Part shown: piece after piece, positions 20,530 to 28,713 of the stretch
How the letters are laid out: each line of letters starts with the position of its first letter
How positions within the stretch are numbered: position 1 is the stretch's first letter
Origin: an uncultured Opitutaceae bacterium
GTDB lineage: Bacteria; Verrucomicrobiota; Verrucomicrobiia; Opitutales; Opitutaceae
Assembly: GCA_903862935.1 (NCBI GenBank)
Contig: CAIOZY010000059.1
Span: 1 to 52,927, forward strand
DNA: 52,927 bases
Direction: 5' to 3'
Made by a program: the position numbers and the translations under genes
The notes under the pieces: model-generated
What the model was told of the DNA's origin: nothing
What the model saw: only the letters and a program-made list of their open reading frames with translations
Databases searched by the model: none

Positions 20530-21755
20530 GTTCCCTTTCCCAGAACCTTCTCCTGCGAAGCCTCGAGGGGCTGCGCGGCGGCTCCCTGGAGCTCAGCTCG
20601 GGCGGCAGCCGGTGGAGTTTCGGCGATCCCGGAACCGGGATCGCGGCCCGGATCGACGTGCACGACCAGCGGTTCTTTTCGCGGGCCGTCTTCGGCGGCG
20701 ACATCGGGATCGGCGAGGCTTGGATGGACGGGGACTGGTCGTCGCCCGACCTGGTCGCAGTCGTCCGGCTGGCCGTCCGGAACCTCGCCGGGCTGGAGCG
20801 GGGAAACCGGCTCCTGAGCGCCGTCAGCCGGGCGGCGGACACCGTCCGGCACCGGCTGCGCGGCAACACCCTCTCCGGCAGCCGCCGCAACGTCCGGGCC
20901 CACTACGACCTGAGCAACGAATTCTTCCGGCTGTTCCTCGACCGGAGCCTGATGTACTCCTGCGCCTACTACCAGGCTCCCGGGGACTCGCTGGAGAGGG
21001 CCCAGGAGCAGAAGCTGGAGCGCATCTGCAGGAAACTTCGCCTGGGGCCGCAGGACCATGTGCTCGAAATCGGCACCGGCTGGGGCGGGTTCGCCGAGCA
21101 CGCGGCCGCCCGCTACGGCTGCCGCGTGACGACAACGACGATCAGCGCCCGCCAGCACGATCTCGCGCGCGAGCGCTTCGCCGCGAGCCCGGCGGGCGGG
21201 CGGATCGAGCTGCTGAAGGAGGACTACCGGGCGCTGCGCGGCCGCTACGACAAGCTCGTCAGCATCGAGATGTTCGAGGCCGTGGGGCTGGCCTACTATG
21301 ACGAATTCTTCGGGGCCTGCGAACGGCTGCTGAAGCCCGGGGGGAGCATGCTGATGCAGGTGATCACGATCAACGAGCAGGCCTTCCCCGCCTACCACGG
21401 CCGCAGCGACTGGATCCAAAAATACATCTTTCCGGGCTCGGAGCTGGCCTCCCTGGGAGAGATTGTGCGCTCGCTCGCGCGGGTCACGTCGCTGTCGATC
21501 CACAACGCCGAGGGGATCGGCTCCCACTACGCCCGCACCCTGGCCGAGTGGCGCAGGCGCTTCCACGCGGCGGCCTCCGACGTGCGCGCCCTGGGCTTCG
21601 ACGAGCGCTTCATTCGGATGTGGGACTACTACCTGGCGTACTGCGAGGGCGCCTTCCTCGAGCGGCACATCAACGACTTCCAGCTGCTGATCGCCGGAAA
21701 CCGAGGGGGAACTGCCCTGTTTGACGAGCCCTGGGACGGGCCCCCGTCGCCGTGA
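20526..21755 (+). CDS. Cyclopropane-fatty-acyl-phospholipid synthase-family methyltransferase
   Basis: The product has 409 residues. An N-terminal lipid-binding-type region (FFSRAVFGGDIGIGEAWMDG) precedes the SAM domain with VLEIGTGWGGFAEHAA, SIEMFEAVG and WIQKYIFPG, all classic for the Cfa superfamily. The cysteine of the bicarbonate site is kept (MYSCAYY). The stretch that reads LLHTIG in E. coli Cfa reads LMQVITI here, replacing the bicarbonate-binding His by Gln. That variant is typical of the branch found with DUF1365 and flavin oxidoreductases, where methylated rather than cyclopropane products are known or suspected. It is translationally coupled at both ends. Confidence 0.88.
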   Translation: MSSLSQNLLLRSLEGLRGGSLELSSGGSRWSFGDPGTGIAARIDVHDQRFFSRAVFGGDIGIGEAWMDGDWSSPDLVAVVRLAVRNLAGLERGNRLLSAVSRAADTVRHRLRGNTLSGSRRNVRAHYDLSNEFFRLFLDRSLMYSCAYYQAPGDSLERAQEQKLERICRKLRLGPQDHVLEIGTGWGGFAEHAAARYGCRVTTTTISARQHDLARERFAASPAGGRIELLKEDYRALRGRYDKLVSIEMFEAVGLAYYDEFFGACERLLKPGGSMLMQVITINEQAFPAYHGRSDWIQKYIFPGSELASLGEIVRSLARVTSLSIHNAEGIGSHYARTLAEWRRRFHAAASDVRALGFDERFIRMWDYYLAYCEGAFLERHINDFQLLIAGNRGGTALFDEPWDGPPSP

Positions 21756-22291
21756 ACGCTCCCGCTGCACAGGCGGTGCCCTGTACGATCGTCTCCGGCC
21801 CGCGGGGTGCGGGAAAGACCCGCTGGATCCAGCGGCAGATCCTCGGCCTTGGCGCGCGCGAGCCGGGGGTTCGCGTCGCCGTGCTCCTCGGGGAGGAGGG
21901 CCGGACCCGCATGGAGCGCTTCGCCCGTGAGACCCCGGGGGTCACCGTGCACCGGCTCCTCCTGCCGTGCTTTTGCTGCCCCGGACTCGCCGAGATCGGC
22001 TCGGCCGTCGGGGCCCTGGTCGCCGCATCGGGGGCCTCCCGGCTGTTCATCGAACTGCCCGCGATCGGGGCGCCGGGCCTGGTGGCGGAGTTCGACCGCG
22101 CGATCGGCTGGCCGCGCCGGGTGCTCGTCTTTCTCGACGCCTCCTGGGCCGCGTGGCGCCGGGACGGCCGGCTCCTGTACTACCAAACGGTGCTCCTTGA
22201 CCTGGCCCAGGCCGTGGCGGAAACCCCGGAGGAGGCCGATCGCCTCGGGGAGATACCGCCGGAGTCGGTGCCGGGCCCATCCGGGCCGTAG
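21752..22291 (+). CDS. Miniature P-loop protein with a CxCC motif (COG0523 / G3E GTPase-like)
   Basis: The product has 179 residues. Walker A is GPRGAGKT (16-23), and CFCC at 73-76 matches the CxCC metal-binding motif of COG0523 (CobW-like) metallochaperone GTPases. FIELPAIGAP at about 99-108 occupies the place of that family's E-x-x-G-x-A-x-P motif. The NKxD guanine motif and the C-terminal CobW domain are absent, and the length is about half the family norm. The GTG start overlaps the stop of the methyltransferase (GTGA), so it is the last gene of the rightward lipid operon. A metal or cobalamin-related helper role is only inference. Confidence 0.6.
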   Translation: MNAPAAQAVPCTIVSGPRGAGKTRWIQRQILGLGAREPGVRVAVLLGEEGRTRMERFARETPGVTVHRLLLPCFCCPGLAEIGSAVGALVAASGASRLFIELPAIGAPGLVAEFDRAIGWPRRVLVFLDASWAAWRRDGRLLYYQTVLLDLAQAVAETPEEADRLGEIPPESVPGPSGP

Positions 22292-22355
22292 CGGATAAAC
22301 CGGTCGCAAACGGCCCAAGGCCTTCCTTCCCTTCGGTCACTCCCTGATTTTTCAC

Positions 22356-23198
22356 ATGCGAACCCCCACTCCCGACCGCCCTCTTTGGCTATTCGCAACA
22401 CTGTGGTCCCTGCGCCAGTATCCCTCGCGCGGCCGGGAGTGGACCTGGAAGCGAAAATTCAAGGCGATTGAGGCCGCGGGCTTTGATGGGGTTTTCTCCC
22501 CGCCACTGCCCGTCCTCGCCGAACGGGGCCGGCTGCGCTACCTGGCGGTGGCAAGCCTCGGGACGGGCTCAAGCGTCGCTAAGCCCCTGCGCGAGGCGAA
22601 GGCGCTGGGGGCGGTGGCAATCGACATCCAGCTGTGCGACCACGACACGCCCGTCGCCGCGGCCGTAAAGCTTGCCCTGCGGATCCGGGACGTGGCCCGC
22701 GACTGCGGGCTGCCGTTTGCGATCGAAACCCACCGGGACACCCTGACCGAGACTCCCGAGAAGACCCTCGCCCTGGCACGGGCCTACCGGGCGGCCTGCG
22801 GCGAAACGATGCCCTGCTGCCTCGACCATTCCCACTTCGCGGTCGTGCGCCACCTCCCGCCTGGATCGTTCTGGGAGCGCCTGAGCGAACCGAGGGCCCT
22901 GCTCCGGGCGGCGACCCAGTTCCACCTGAGGCCCTTCAACGGGCACCACTGCCAGATCCCGGTCCTCGACCGCGCGGGCCGCCGCACACCGGAGTACCGG
23001 GACTGGCTCGCCTACGCCTCAAGCCTGCTTACGCACCTGCGCGGGCGGCCCGGCACAGGCCCAGTCATTGCCGTTCCAGAACTGGGCAACGCCGCCCCGG
23101 CGTACGGTCTGAGCTGCTTCGGGGACACCTGGCGCGACGTCCTCGCCGTGACGGAGGACCTCAGGGCGCTGTGGCGGACCCCGGCCGTCAGTCCCTGA
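22356..23198 (+). CDS. Xylose-isomerase-like TIM-barrel protein (sugar phosphate isomerase/epimerase type), copy 1
   Basis: The product has 280 residues and begins at the ATG at 22356, 64 bases after the lipid operon. It shares TREWTW/GREWTW-like N-terminal residues, ETHRDTLTETPEKT, LDHSHFAVV and HLRPFNGHHCQIPV with the protein at 45182-46024, so the two are paralogues. Glu, Asp and His at barrel-strand ends are the usual metal ligands of the xylose-isomerase-like superfamily. The reaction is unknown. The copy at 45182 sits in a sugar operon, this one beside lipid genes. Its 3' end overlaps the small membrane-protein gene on the other strand by about 11 bases. Confidence 0.75.
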   Translation: MRTPTPDRPLWLFATLWSLRQYPSRGREWTWKRKFKAIEAAGFDGVFSPPLPVLAERGRLRYLAVASLGTGSSVAKPLREAKALGAVAIDIQLCDHDTPVAAAVKLALRIRDVARDCGLPFAIETHRDTLTETPEKTLALARAYRAACGETMPCCLDHSHFAVVRHLPPGSFWERLSEPRALLRAATQFHLRPFNGHHCQIPVLDRAGRRTPEYRDWLAYASSLLTHLRGRPGTGPVIAVPELGNAAPAYGLSCFGDTWRDVLAVTEDLRALWRTPAVSP

Positions 23199-23469
23199 GG
23201 TAATAATAGGCCGCCGTCGCGAGGGCCGCGAAGCCCACCGTCGGGGCGACAACCCACAACGGGCTGAAGGGCATGCGGTAGTGGTTGAAGGCCCACACGA
23301 CGACAAAGCTCTTCAAGACGATCAGCGCCCAGCAGAAGCGGATCACCGTCTCGACCTGCCTGCGGCGGAGCGCAGCGCGCTCCTCGGGCGTGGGCTCGGC
23401 GTCCCCCGGGTGCGGTTTGCTGAAAAGGGACTGAAGGTCTTCTTTGAGGCTAGTCTTGGTTTCGGGCAT
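23188..23469 (-). CDS. Small membrane protein of unknown function
   Basis: The product has 93 residues: a charged cytosolic-type N-terminus (about 1-40, rich in Glu, Arg and Pro) and two hydrophobic helices (about 43-61 and 70-88), ending in YYYLRD. No family was recognised. It converges with the TIM-barrel gene, with a short overlap, and is divergent from the membrane glycosyltransferase at 23647. The coding call rests on the clean two-helix pattern and the ATG preceded by a purine-rich stretch on the minus strand. Confidence 0.6.
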   Translation of the reverse strand: MPETKTSLKEDLQSLFSKPHPGDAEPTPEERAALRRRQVETVIRFCWALIVLKSFVVVWAFNHYRMPFSPLWVVAPTVGFAALATAAYYYLRD

Positions 23470-23646
23470 GGGGCACCTCCGGTTGCGGGGCTCGCCGGGG
23501 GCTCCCGGCTTGTCCGCACCCTAGCAGGGCGGCCGGAGACCGGCTGCGCGTCCCTTGGGATTCTTTCTGCATTAATTGCGAGCAGCCCTCCGGGAGCGGT
23601 CCGGTTGACACCGCGCCGGAGCGGATGCGATCCTAATCCGCCGAGC

Positions 23647-25407
23647 GTGAGACCGAAGCTTTTCACCGCCTTGAAGGCTGCGCTGATCGCGTCCGCCTGC
23701 GCCTGGGCCTATTGGCCCGCCATGCGGGGCGGATGGCTGTGGGACGACACGATGTACATCGTGGACAACCCGCTCATCCGCTCGCCCGGCGGCCTGGGTG
23801 GGATCTGGTTTGGCTCCGCCGGTGCGAGCTACTACCCGATTACCGAGACCGTGCGCTGGGCGCAGTGGCAACTGTGGGGAAACGCCACGTTCGGCTACCA
23901 CCTGACCAACCTCGGGCTGCACCTGCTGGGGGCGCTCCTGTTCTGGCGGCTGCTCGGGATCCTCGGGGTCAGGCGCGCCTGGCTGGGCGGGCTCATCTTC
24001 GCGGTTCACCCCCTCGCGGTCGAGTCGGTCGCATGGATCTCGGAACTGAAAAACACCCTGTCCCTGCCCCTCCTCCTGCTCGCGACCTTAGCCTACCTCC
24101 GCTGGGACGCGGCGCCCCCGGGAAGGCGGGGCCGGCCGTACGCCCTGGCGGTCTTCTGGTTTGCCGCCGCGATGCTTTGCAAGACAGCGGTGGTCATGTT
24201 CCCGGTGACGATCCTGCTGTATGCCTGGTGGAAAAGGCGGGCGATCCGGTGGGCGGACGTAGCGGCGAGCCTGCCGTTCTTTGCCGTGTCGCTCGGCCTG
24301 GGGCTCGTCACGGTGTGGCTCGAGCACACGCGGGTGGTCGACTACCAGTACGCGCCCAGGGAACCCCTGGCCGTCCGGGCTGCCGCCGCGGGCCTGGCGG
24401 AGGCCTTCTACCTGGGAAAATCGCTGCTGCCCACGGACCTGATGCCCATCTATCCCCGGTGGGCCCTCGATCCGCCGTTGGCCGTCCAGTGGCTGCCCTG
24501 GCCCGCCCTGGCTGTGCTGGCCGCCTGGTTCTACACGAAACGGGAGGGATGGGGGCGCCACGCCCTTCTGGGACTGGGCTGGTTTGTGATCACCCTGGCG
24601 CCGGTCCTGGGATTCATCGGGATTGCCTATCTGCGGCTCTCCCGGGTGGCTGATCACTTCGCCTACGTGCCGCTCCTGGGCCTGGTCGGTCTTGCGGTGG
24701 CCGCCATGAACCTAGCACCGGAGGAGGCCCCCAAGCGCTCCGGAGCCCGAGTCGTGCGGGTCCTTGCGCTCGCGGTCCCGATCGCCTTGGCGGGCGTTTT
24801 TGCCGCAATGAGCCGGGCTTACGCGGAGGTCTTCCGGGATGAGGCCACGTATTGGGGTTACACCGTAACCCAAAATCCCGGCGCTTGGATCGCCCACTAC
24901 AACCTGGCCAAGTCCCTGCGCGAGGGCGGCCGCCTAGACGAGGCGATCGCCCATTACGAGGCGGCCCTGCGGGCCAAACCGGACCTGGCCGAGGCCGAGG
25001 ACAACCTCGGGGTCACCCTGACCAACTCCGGCAGGAACCTGGAGGCGATCGCCCACTATGAGGCCGCAATCCGGATCCAGCCCGATTTCCCCGAGGCCCA
25101 CGACAACCTCGGGGTCACCCTGACCCGGATCGGCCGCCTGGACGAGGCGGTGGCGCACCTGGAGAGGGCCCTCGAACTTGCGCCGCGCTCCGCAGAGGGG
25201 CACAACAATCTGGGCCTCGCCCTGGCGGGCCTCGAGCGCTGGGACGAAGCGATCGCCCATTACCAGGCCGCGATCCGGATCCGGCCAGGCCTGGCCGCCT
25301 TCCACCGAAACCTCGCATCTGCCCTGCGCGGCGCCGGCAAGATCGCAGAGGCGATGGACGAACTGGCTCGCGCCCAAGAGTTGGAGGACAACTCCCCCAG
25401 ACCCTAG
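23647..25407 (+). CDS. TMTC-like membrane glycosyltransferase with C-terminal TPR repeats, copy 1
   Basis: The product has 586 residues, with a GTG start at 23647. The first half has about ten membrane helices with the GT-C-like acidic loop GGWLWDDTMYIVDNP and the DUF1736-type motif AVESVAWISELKNTLS. The C-terminal 180 residues hold about five TPR repeats (GRLDEAIAHYEAALRAKPDL and variants). This layout matches TMTC O-mannosyltransferase-like proteins common in PVC bacteria; the sugar donor and acceptor are unknown. Its stop overlaps by 4 bases the stop of a paralogue on the other strand. The frame continues open upstream to 23281, but that part opposes the small membrane-protein gene and lacks family similarity. 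Confidence 0.85.
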   Translation: MRPKLFTALKAALIASACAWAYWPAMRGGWLWDDTMYIVDNPLIRSPGGLGGIWFGSAGASYYPITETVRWAQWQLWGNATFGYHLTNLGLHLLGALLFWRLLGILGVRRAWLGGLIFAVHPLAVESVAWISELKNTLSLPLLLLATLAYLRWDAAPPGRRGRPYALAVFWFAAAMLCKTAVVMFPVTILLYAWWKRRAIRWADVAASLPFFAVSLGLGLVTVWLEHTRVVDYQYAPREPLAVRAAAAGLAEAFYLGKSLLPTDLMPIYPRWALDPPLAVQWLPWPALAVLAAWFYTKREGWGRHALLGLGWFVITLAPVLGFIGIAYLRLSRVADHFAYVPLLGLVGLAVAAMNLAPEEAPKRSGARVVRVLALAVPIALAGVFAAMSRAYAEVFRDEATYWGYTVTQNPGAWIAHYNLAKSLREGGRLDEAIAHYEAALRAKPDLAEAEDNLGVTLTNSGRNLEAIAHYEAAIRIQPDFPEAHDNLGVTLTRIGRLDEAVAHLERALELAPRSAEGHNNLGLALAGLERWDEAIAHYQAAIRIRPGLAAFHRNLASALRGAGKIAEAMDELARAQELEDNSPRP

Positions 25408-27410
25408 GGGCGACCCTGCAGCCGCTGCGCGGCTTCGAGGTGCGGCCTGGCCTCCTCGGCCCGGCCGGCCTGAAGGAGGGCCTTGCCGAGAAGCTCGTGG
25501 GCGACCGGCATCTGCGGGCTCACCGCCACGGCCCGCTCGAACTGCTCGATCGCGCCGTCCAGGTCGCCCGCTTGGGCGAGGATGTTGCCGAGGACCAGGC
25601 GGGCCTCCACAAAGTCGGGCTTGAGCCTTACCGCCTCCTCGTAGTGGGTCCTCGCCTCCTGGGGCCGCCGCGACAGCAGCAGCGCGTAGCCCAGGTTCTT
25701 GTGGGCGTCGGCGTAGTCCGGGCTGATTCGCAGGGTCTCCTCGAACTGCTCGATCGCCTCGGGCAGCCGGCCGGTCATCGCCAGGGCGGTCGCCAGGTTG
25801 TTTCGGGCCTCGGCCTTGTCGGGTTTAAGGCTCAGGGCCGTGTCGAACTCCTCGATCGCCTCGGGCAGCCGGCCGGCCTCCGCAAGAGCCCGGCCCCGGT
25901 TGTAGTGGGCCTCGGCGTAGTTGGGCCAGAGCTTCAGGGCCTCGTCGATGTGGGCGATCGCTCCGCGGATGTCGTGCAGGAGGAAGAGGGCCGCCCCGAG
26001 GTCGTTTTGGCTGACGGCGTAGTCGGGCTTGATCCGGAGGGCCTGCTCGTACTGCTCAATCCCCTCGCGCAACCGGCCGGCGTTGACGAGGACAACCCCG
26101 AGGTTGTTGTAGGCCATCCAGCACTGCGGGTTTCGCCGGATCGTGGTCCGGTAGAGGGTGTCCGCGTCGCGGTACATGGCGCACTGCGCCCGGGTCAATA
26201 ATCCCAGGGCGGCGACGGCCGCAGCAGCAGCAGCGACTGGGAGAGCCCGCCGGAGCGGGCCGCCCGCGCCCTTCCCGGGGCCCTCCGAACGCGCCCATGC
26301 GTTCCACCGGGCCCAGCCGGCGCATGCAAGCGCGATCACCGCCGGCATTGCCAGGTACTGGAAGTGGTCGGCGACAAAGGAGAAGACAAACGGGTAGACA
26401 TTGAAAAAGCCCAAGACCGGAAAAAGCGTTCCGCAGAACAGCAGCCACGCGGCGAGCGGCGAGCGGCTCCAGTCCCGCAGGAGCCAGAGGCCCGCGCTTG
26501 CGGCGGCGAACAAGACCAAGGCGGCATAGGCCCCGGCCGAGCCCGCGTCGATTTGCCAGCGCGGATAGATGAAGACAAGCCCCTGCGGCCAGACGAGCTT
26601 GCCCAGGTAAAACCAGACGACCCGCCCGGCCAGCAGGCACCGCTCCAGGAGCGACAGGTCAAACGAGGTTCCCTGGGCCCCGATGTAGGTGCGCTCGACC
26701 CACGCGGTGAAATACCCCGCCGAACCGCCGAGGACGAGCCAGGGCAGAAGGGGTCGGCAGTCCCGCGACCAGGACAGACCGCCCTCCCTCCACCAGATCA
26801 CGACCAGGAGGGCCGCCGGGAGGGTCGCCGTGACGCTCTTCGTGAGAAGGGCCAAAACGAAGAGCGCACTGGCCAGGGCGTAGGCGCCCGCCCCCGCCCG
26901 GTGCGGCCCCTGCCCGATCCCGCGCCACCTCAGGAAGGCGATCGCCGACAGCAGGTACAGGGCGGTCGAAAGCGTGTTTTTCTGCTCGGAGATCCAGGCG
27001 ACCGACTCGACGCACACCGGGTGAAGCGCGAAGACAAGCCCCGCAAGCCAGGCCCCCGGGACCGACAGGCGCCTGAGGAGCAAAACCAGCAGGCAGGCGC
27101 TGGTAGCATGGAGGAGGATATTGACCAGGTGGTAGCCCGCAGTCGCGTCGCCCCAGAGGCGGTGCTCGGCCCAGAAGGCGCTGTGCAGGACCGGGTAGTA
27201 CTGCTGGGTCGCCCCGAGCTTAAGCCAGATCTGGGCCAGCCCAGAAACCGACCGGAGCGCTGGCTTGGTGACATGGGCGTCGTCGTCCCAGATCATGCCG
27301 CCCCGAATTGCGGGCGCATACGCCGCCAGGGCCGCCAGGACGATCCCGGCGCACGCCAGGGCCGCCCTGAGCCGGGGTCCCGCCGTCGAAATGAGTCCGC
27401 GGAGTCGCAC
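25404..27410 (-). CDS. TMTC-like membrane glycosyltransferase with C-terminal TPR repeats, copy 2
   Basis: The product has 668 residues from a GTG start. It has the same plan as copy 1: membrane region with GGMIWDDDAHVTKPAL, CVESVAWISEQKNTLS, YIYPRW-like loop residues and VADHFQYL, then about seven TPR repeats (GRLPEAIEEFDTALSLKPDK and others) at about 430-668. The two genes are convergent and end to end, with 4 shared bases. Copy 2 has a longer membrane region and more repeats. TMTC proteins transfer sugars from a lipid carrier to exported proteins in eukaryotes; the bacterial role is inferred only from the fold. Confidence 0.85.
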   Translation of the reverse strand: MRLRGLISTAGPRLRAALACAGIVLAALAAYAPAIRGGMIWDDDAHVTKPALRSVSGLAQIWLKLGATQQYYPVLHSAFWAEHRLWGDATAGYHLVNILLHATSACLLVLLLRRLSVPGAWLAGLVFALHPVCVESVAWISEQKNTLSTALYLLSAIAFLRWRGIGQGPHRAGAGAYALASALFVLALLTKSVTATLPAALLVVIWWREGGLSWSRDCRPLLPWLVLGGSAGYFTAWVERTYIGAQGTSFDLSLLERCLLAGRVVWFYLGKLVWPQGLVFIYPRWQIDAGSAGAYAALVLFAAASAGLWLLRDWSRSPLAAWLLFCGTLFPVLGFFNVYPFVFSFVADHFQYLAMPAVIALACAGWARWNAWARSEGPGKGAGGPLRRALPVAAAAAAVAALGLLTRAQCAMYRDADTLYRTTIRRNPQCWMAYNNLGVVLVNAGRLREGIEQYEQALRIKPDYAVSQNDLGAALFLLHDIRGAIAHIDEALKLWPNYAEAHYNRGRALAEAGRLPEAIEEFDTALSLKPDKAEARNNLATALAMTGRLPEAIEQFEETLRISPDYADAHKNLGYALLLSRRPQEARTHYEEAVRLKPDFVEARLVLGNILAQAGDLDGAIEQFERAVAVSPQMPVAHELLGKALLQAGRAEEARPHLEAAQRLQGRP

Positions 27411-27468
27411 GGGGCGGCACGCTCCCAGATCCGGCCCTCCAGGTCGATCCTGTTCGCCGGGAAAGCCC

Positions 27469-28713
27469 CTAGGAGGAGGTCTTCAGGAAGGCCTGCTCGT
27501 CGCCGCCCTTCCAGGCCTTCGCCGGGGTGAGCGGCGTCGGGCGGATGTGCGGGTAAAGGACGATCTTCCCCTCGGTCTCGGTGTTCTTGACCATCTCCAG
27601 GGCGCGCGGCGCCTTGTCGAGGCTGCCAACCATGCTCATGTGCAGCCCCGGGTCGAACTCCCCGGCGGCGACTATGCGCAGGGTCTCGGCGATGTCGGCC
27701 GGCGAGCCGCCGCTCGAGCCGACGACGCGGATGTCGTCGTAGTGGACACGGAGGGTGTCCAGGTCGATCACGTGCTCGCCCTTCTTGAGGCCCCCGAAGA
27801 GGTTCAGGGTGCCACCGCGGGACAGCCAGGCCTGGGCCCTGATCTGGAGGTCGCGGACCCCCACCGCGACGATGATGTCGTCGGCCCCAAGGCCGTTGCT
27901 CGAGGTTCTGAGCTGGGCGAGGCCGGCCTCGTTGGTCAGCGCATGCAGGGCCGCGCCCGCCGCCTTGGCGCGGGGGCCGAGGACGTCGCGCACCCACTGC
28001 AGGCGGGACTCGGCGATGTCGATGACAATGATCGCTCGCGGCTTGAACCGCAGCGCCGCCTCGGCGTGCATCCGGCCCATCGGGCCGGCGCCGACAATCA
28101 GGGTGACCCCGCCGGGAAGCAGGCCTATCCGCGCCTCGCGCGGCGAGGCCGGGGTCTTCTGGAAGATGTGGATATGCCTGTCCTGGCCTGAGATGGCGCA
28201 GGAGATCGGCTCGCACAGAGCGGCCGCGAAAAACGGCATCGACTCGTCCGGGATCGGCAGCAGGCACCCGGCGGCGATCGTCTCCTCGGTGACGAGGATG
28301 TACTGGGCGAAGTGCCCCGGCAGGCAGTAGCCGACGGCGACCTTGAGCATGCCGGCCGCGTTGTTGCGGAACCTCTCCCGGTGGTTGATCGGCGGGTGGT
28401 CCACGGCGGGCTGGATGCAGTAGCGCTTGCCGACGGGGAAGCGGTCGCGGAGGTTCTTGCCGACCGAGACGATCGTGATGCAGCCCTCGTCGCCGAGCTG
28501 GGCGGGGTACTTCGCCAGGTCGATCCCGTTGATGAAGGTGTGCTCGTTGCCCTGGGCGAGGATCTTCAGGTTCGAGGCGCACACGCCGGCGGCGTCGACT
28601 CGGGCGAGCAGCTGGTCGTCGTTGGGAACGGGGACGGGCACCTGTTCGACCTTGAGGTTCTCAAAGCCGACGCCGTGCAGGCGCACGGCGAGCATCGTTT
28701 TGGGCAGGTTCAT
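27469..28713 (-). CDS. Zinc-type alcohol dehydrogenase (MDR family), polyol/sorbose-phosphate-reductase-like
   Basis: The product has 414 residues. The N-terminal catalytic domain has GVCASNLKIL (zinc Cys) and LGDEGCITIVSVG. The Rossmann part has TLIVGAGPMGRMHAEAA (about 205-221). The insert between the two halves (about 145-200) is longer than in ordinary alcohol dehydrogenases and resembles the L-sorbose-1-phosphate reductase group. The ATG overlaps the stop of the E3 gene by 4 bases, so it is the last gene of the dehydrogenase-complex operon. It probably oxidises a sugar alcohol or its phosphate, but the substrate is not determined. A longer upstream frame overlaps the E3 gene and was rejected. 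Confidence 0.85.
   Translation of the reverse strand: MNLPKTMLAVRLHGVGFENLKVEQVPVPVPNDDQLLARVDAAGVCASNLKILAQGNEHTFINGIDLAKYPAQLGDEGCITIVSVGKNLRDRFPVGKRYCIQPAVDHPPINHRERFRNNAAGMLKVAVGYCLPGHFAQYILVTEETIAAGCLLPIPDESMPFFAAALCEPISCAISGQDRHIHIFQKTPASPREARIGLLPGGVTLIVGAGPMGRMHAEAALRFKPRAIIVIDIAESRLQWVRDVLGPRAKAAGAALHALTNEAGLAQLRTSSNGLGADDIIVAVGVRDLQIRAQAWLSRGGTLNLFGGLKKGEHVIDLDTLRVHYDDIRVVGSSGGSPADIAETLRIVAAGEFDPGLHMSMVGSLDKAPRALEMVKNTETEGKIVLYPHIRPTPLTPAKAWKGGDEQAFLKTSS

Noticed and set aside
23281-23646. N-terminal extension of the TMTC-like protein
   Set aside because: It lies opposite the small membrane-protein gene and has no hydrophobic pattern or family similarity.
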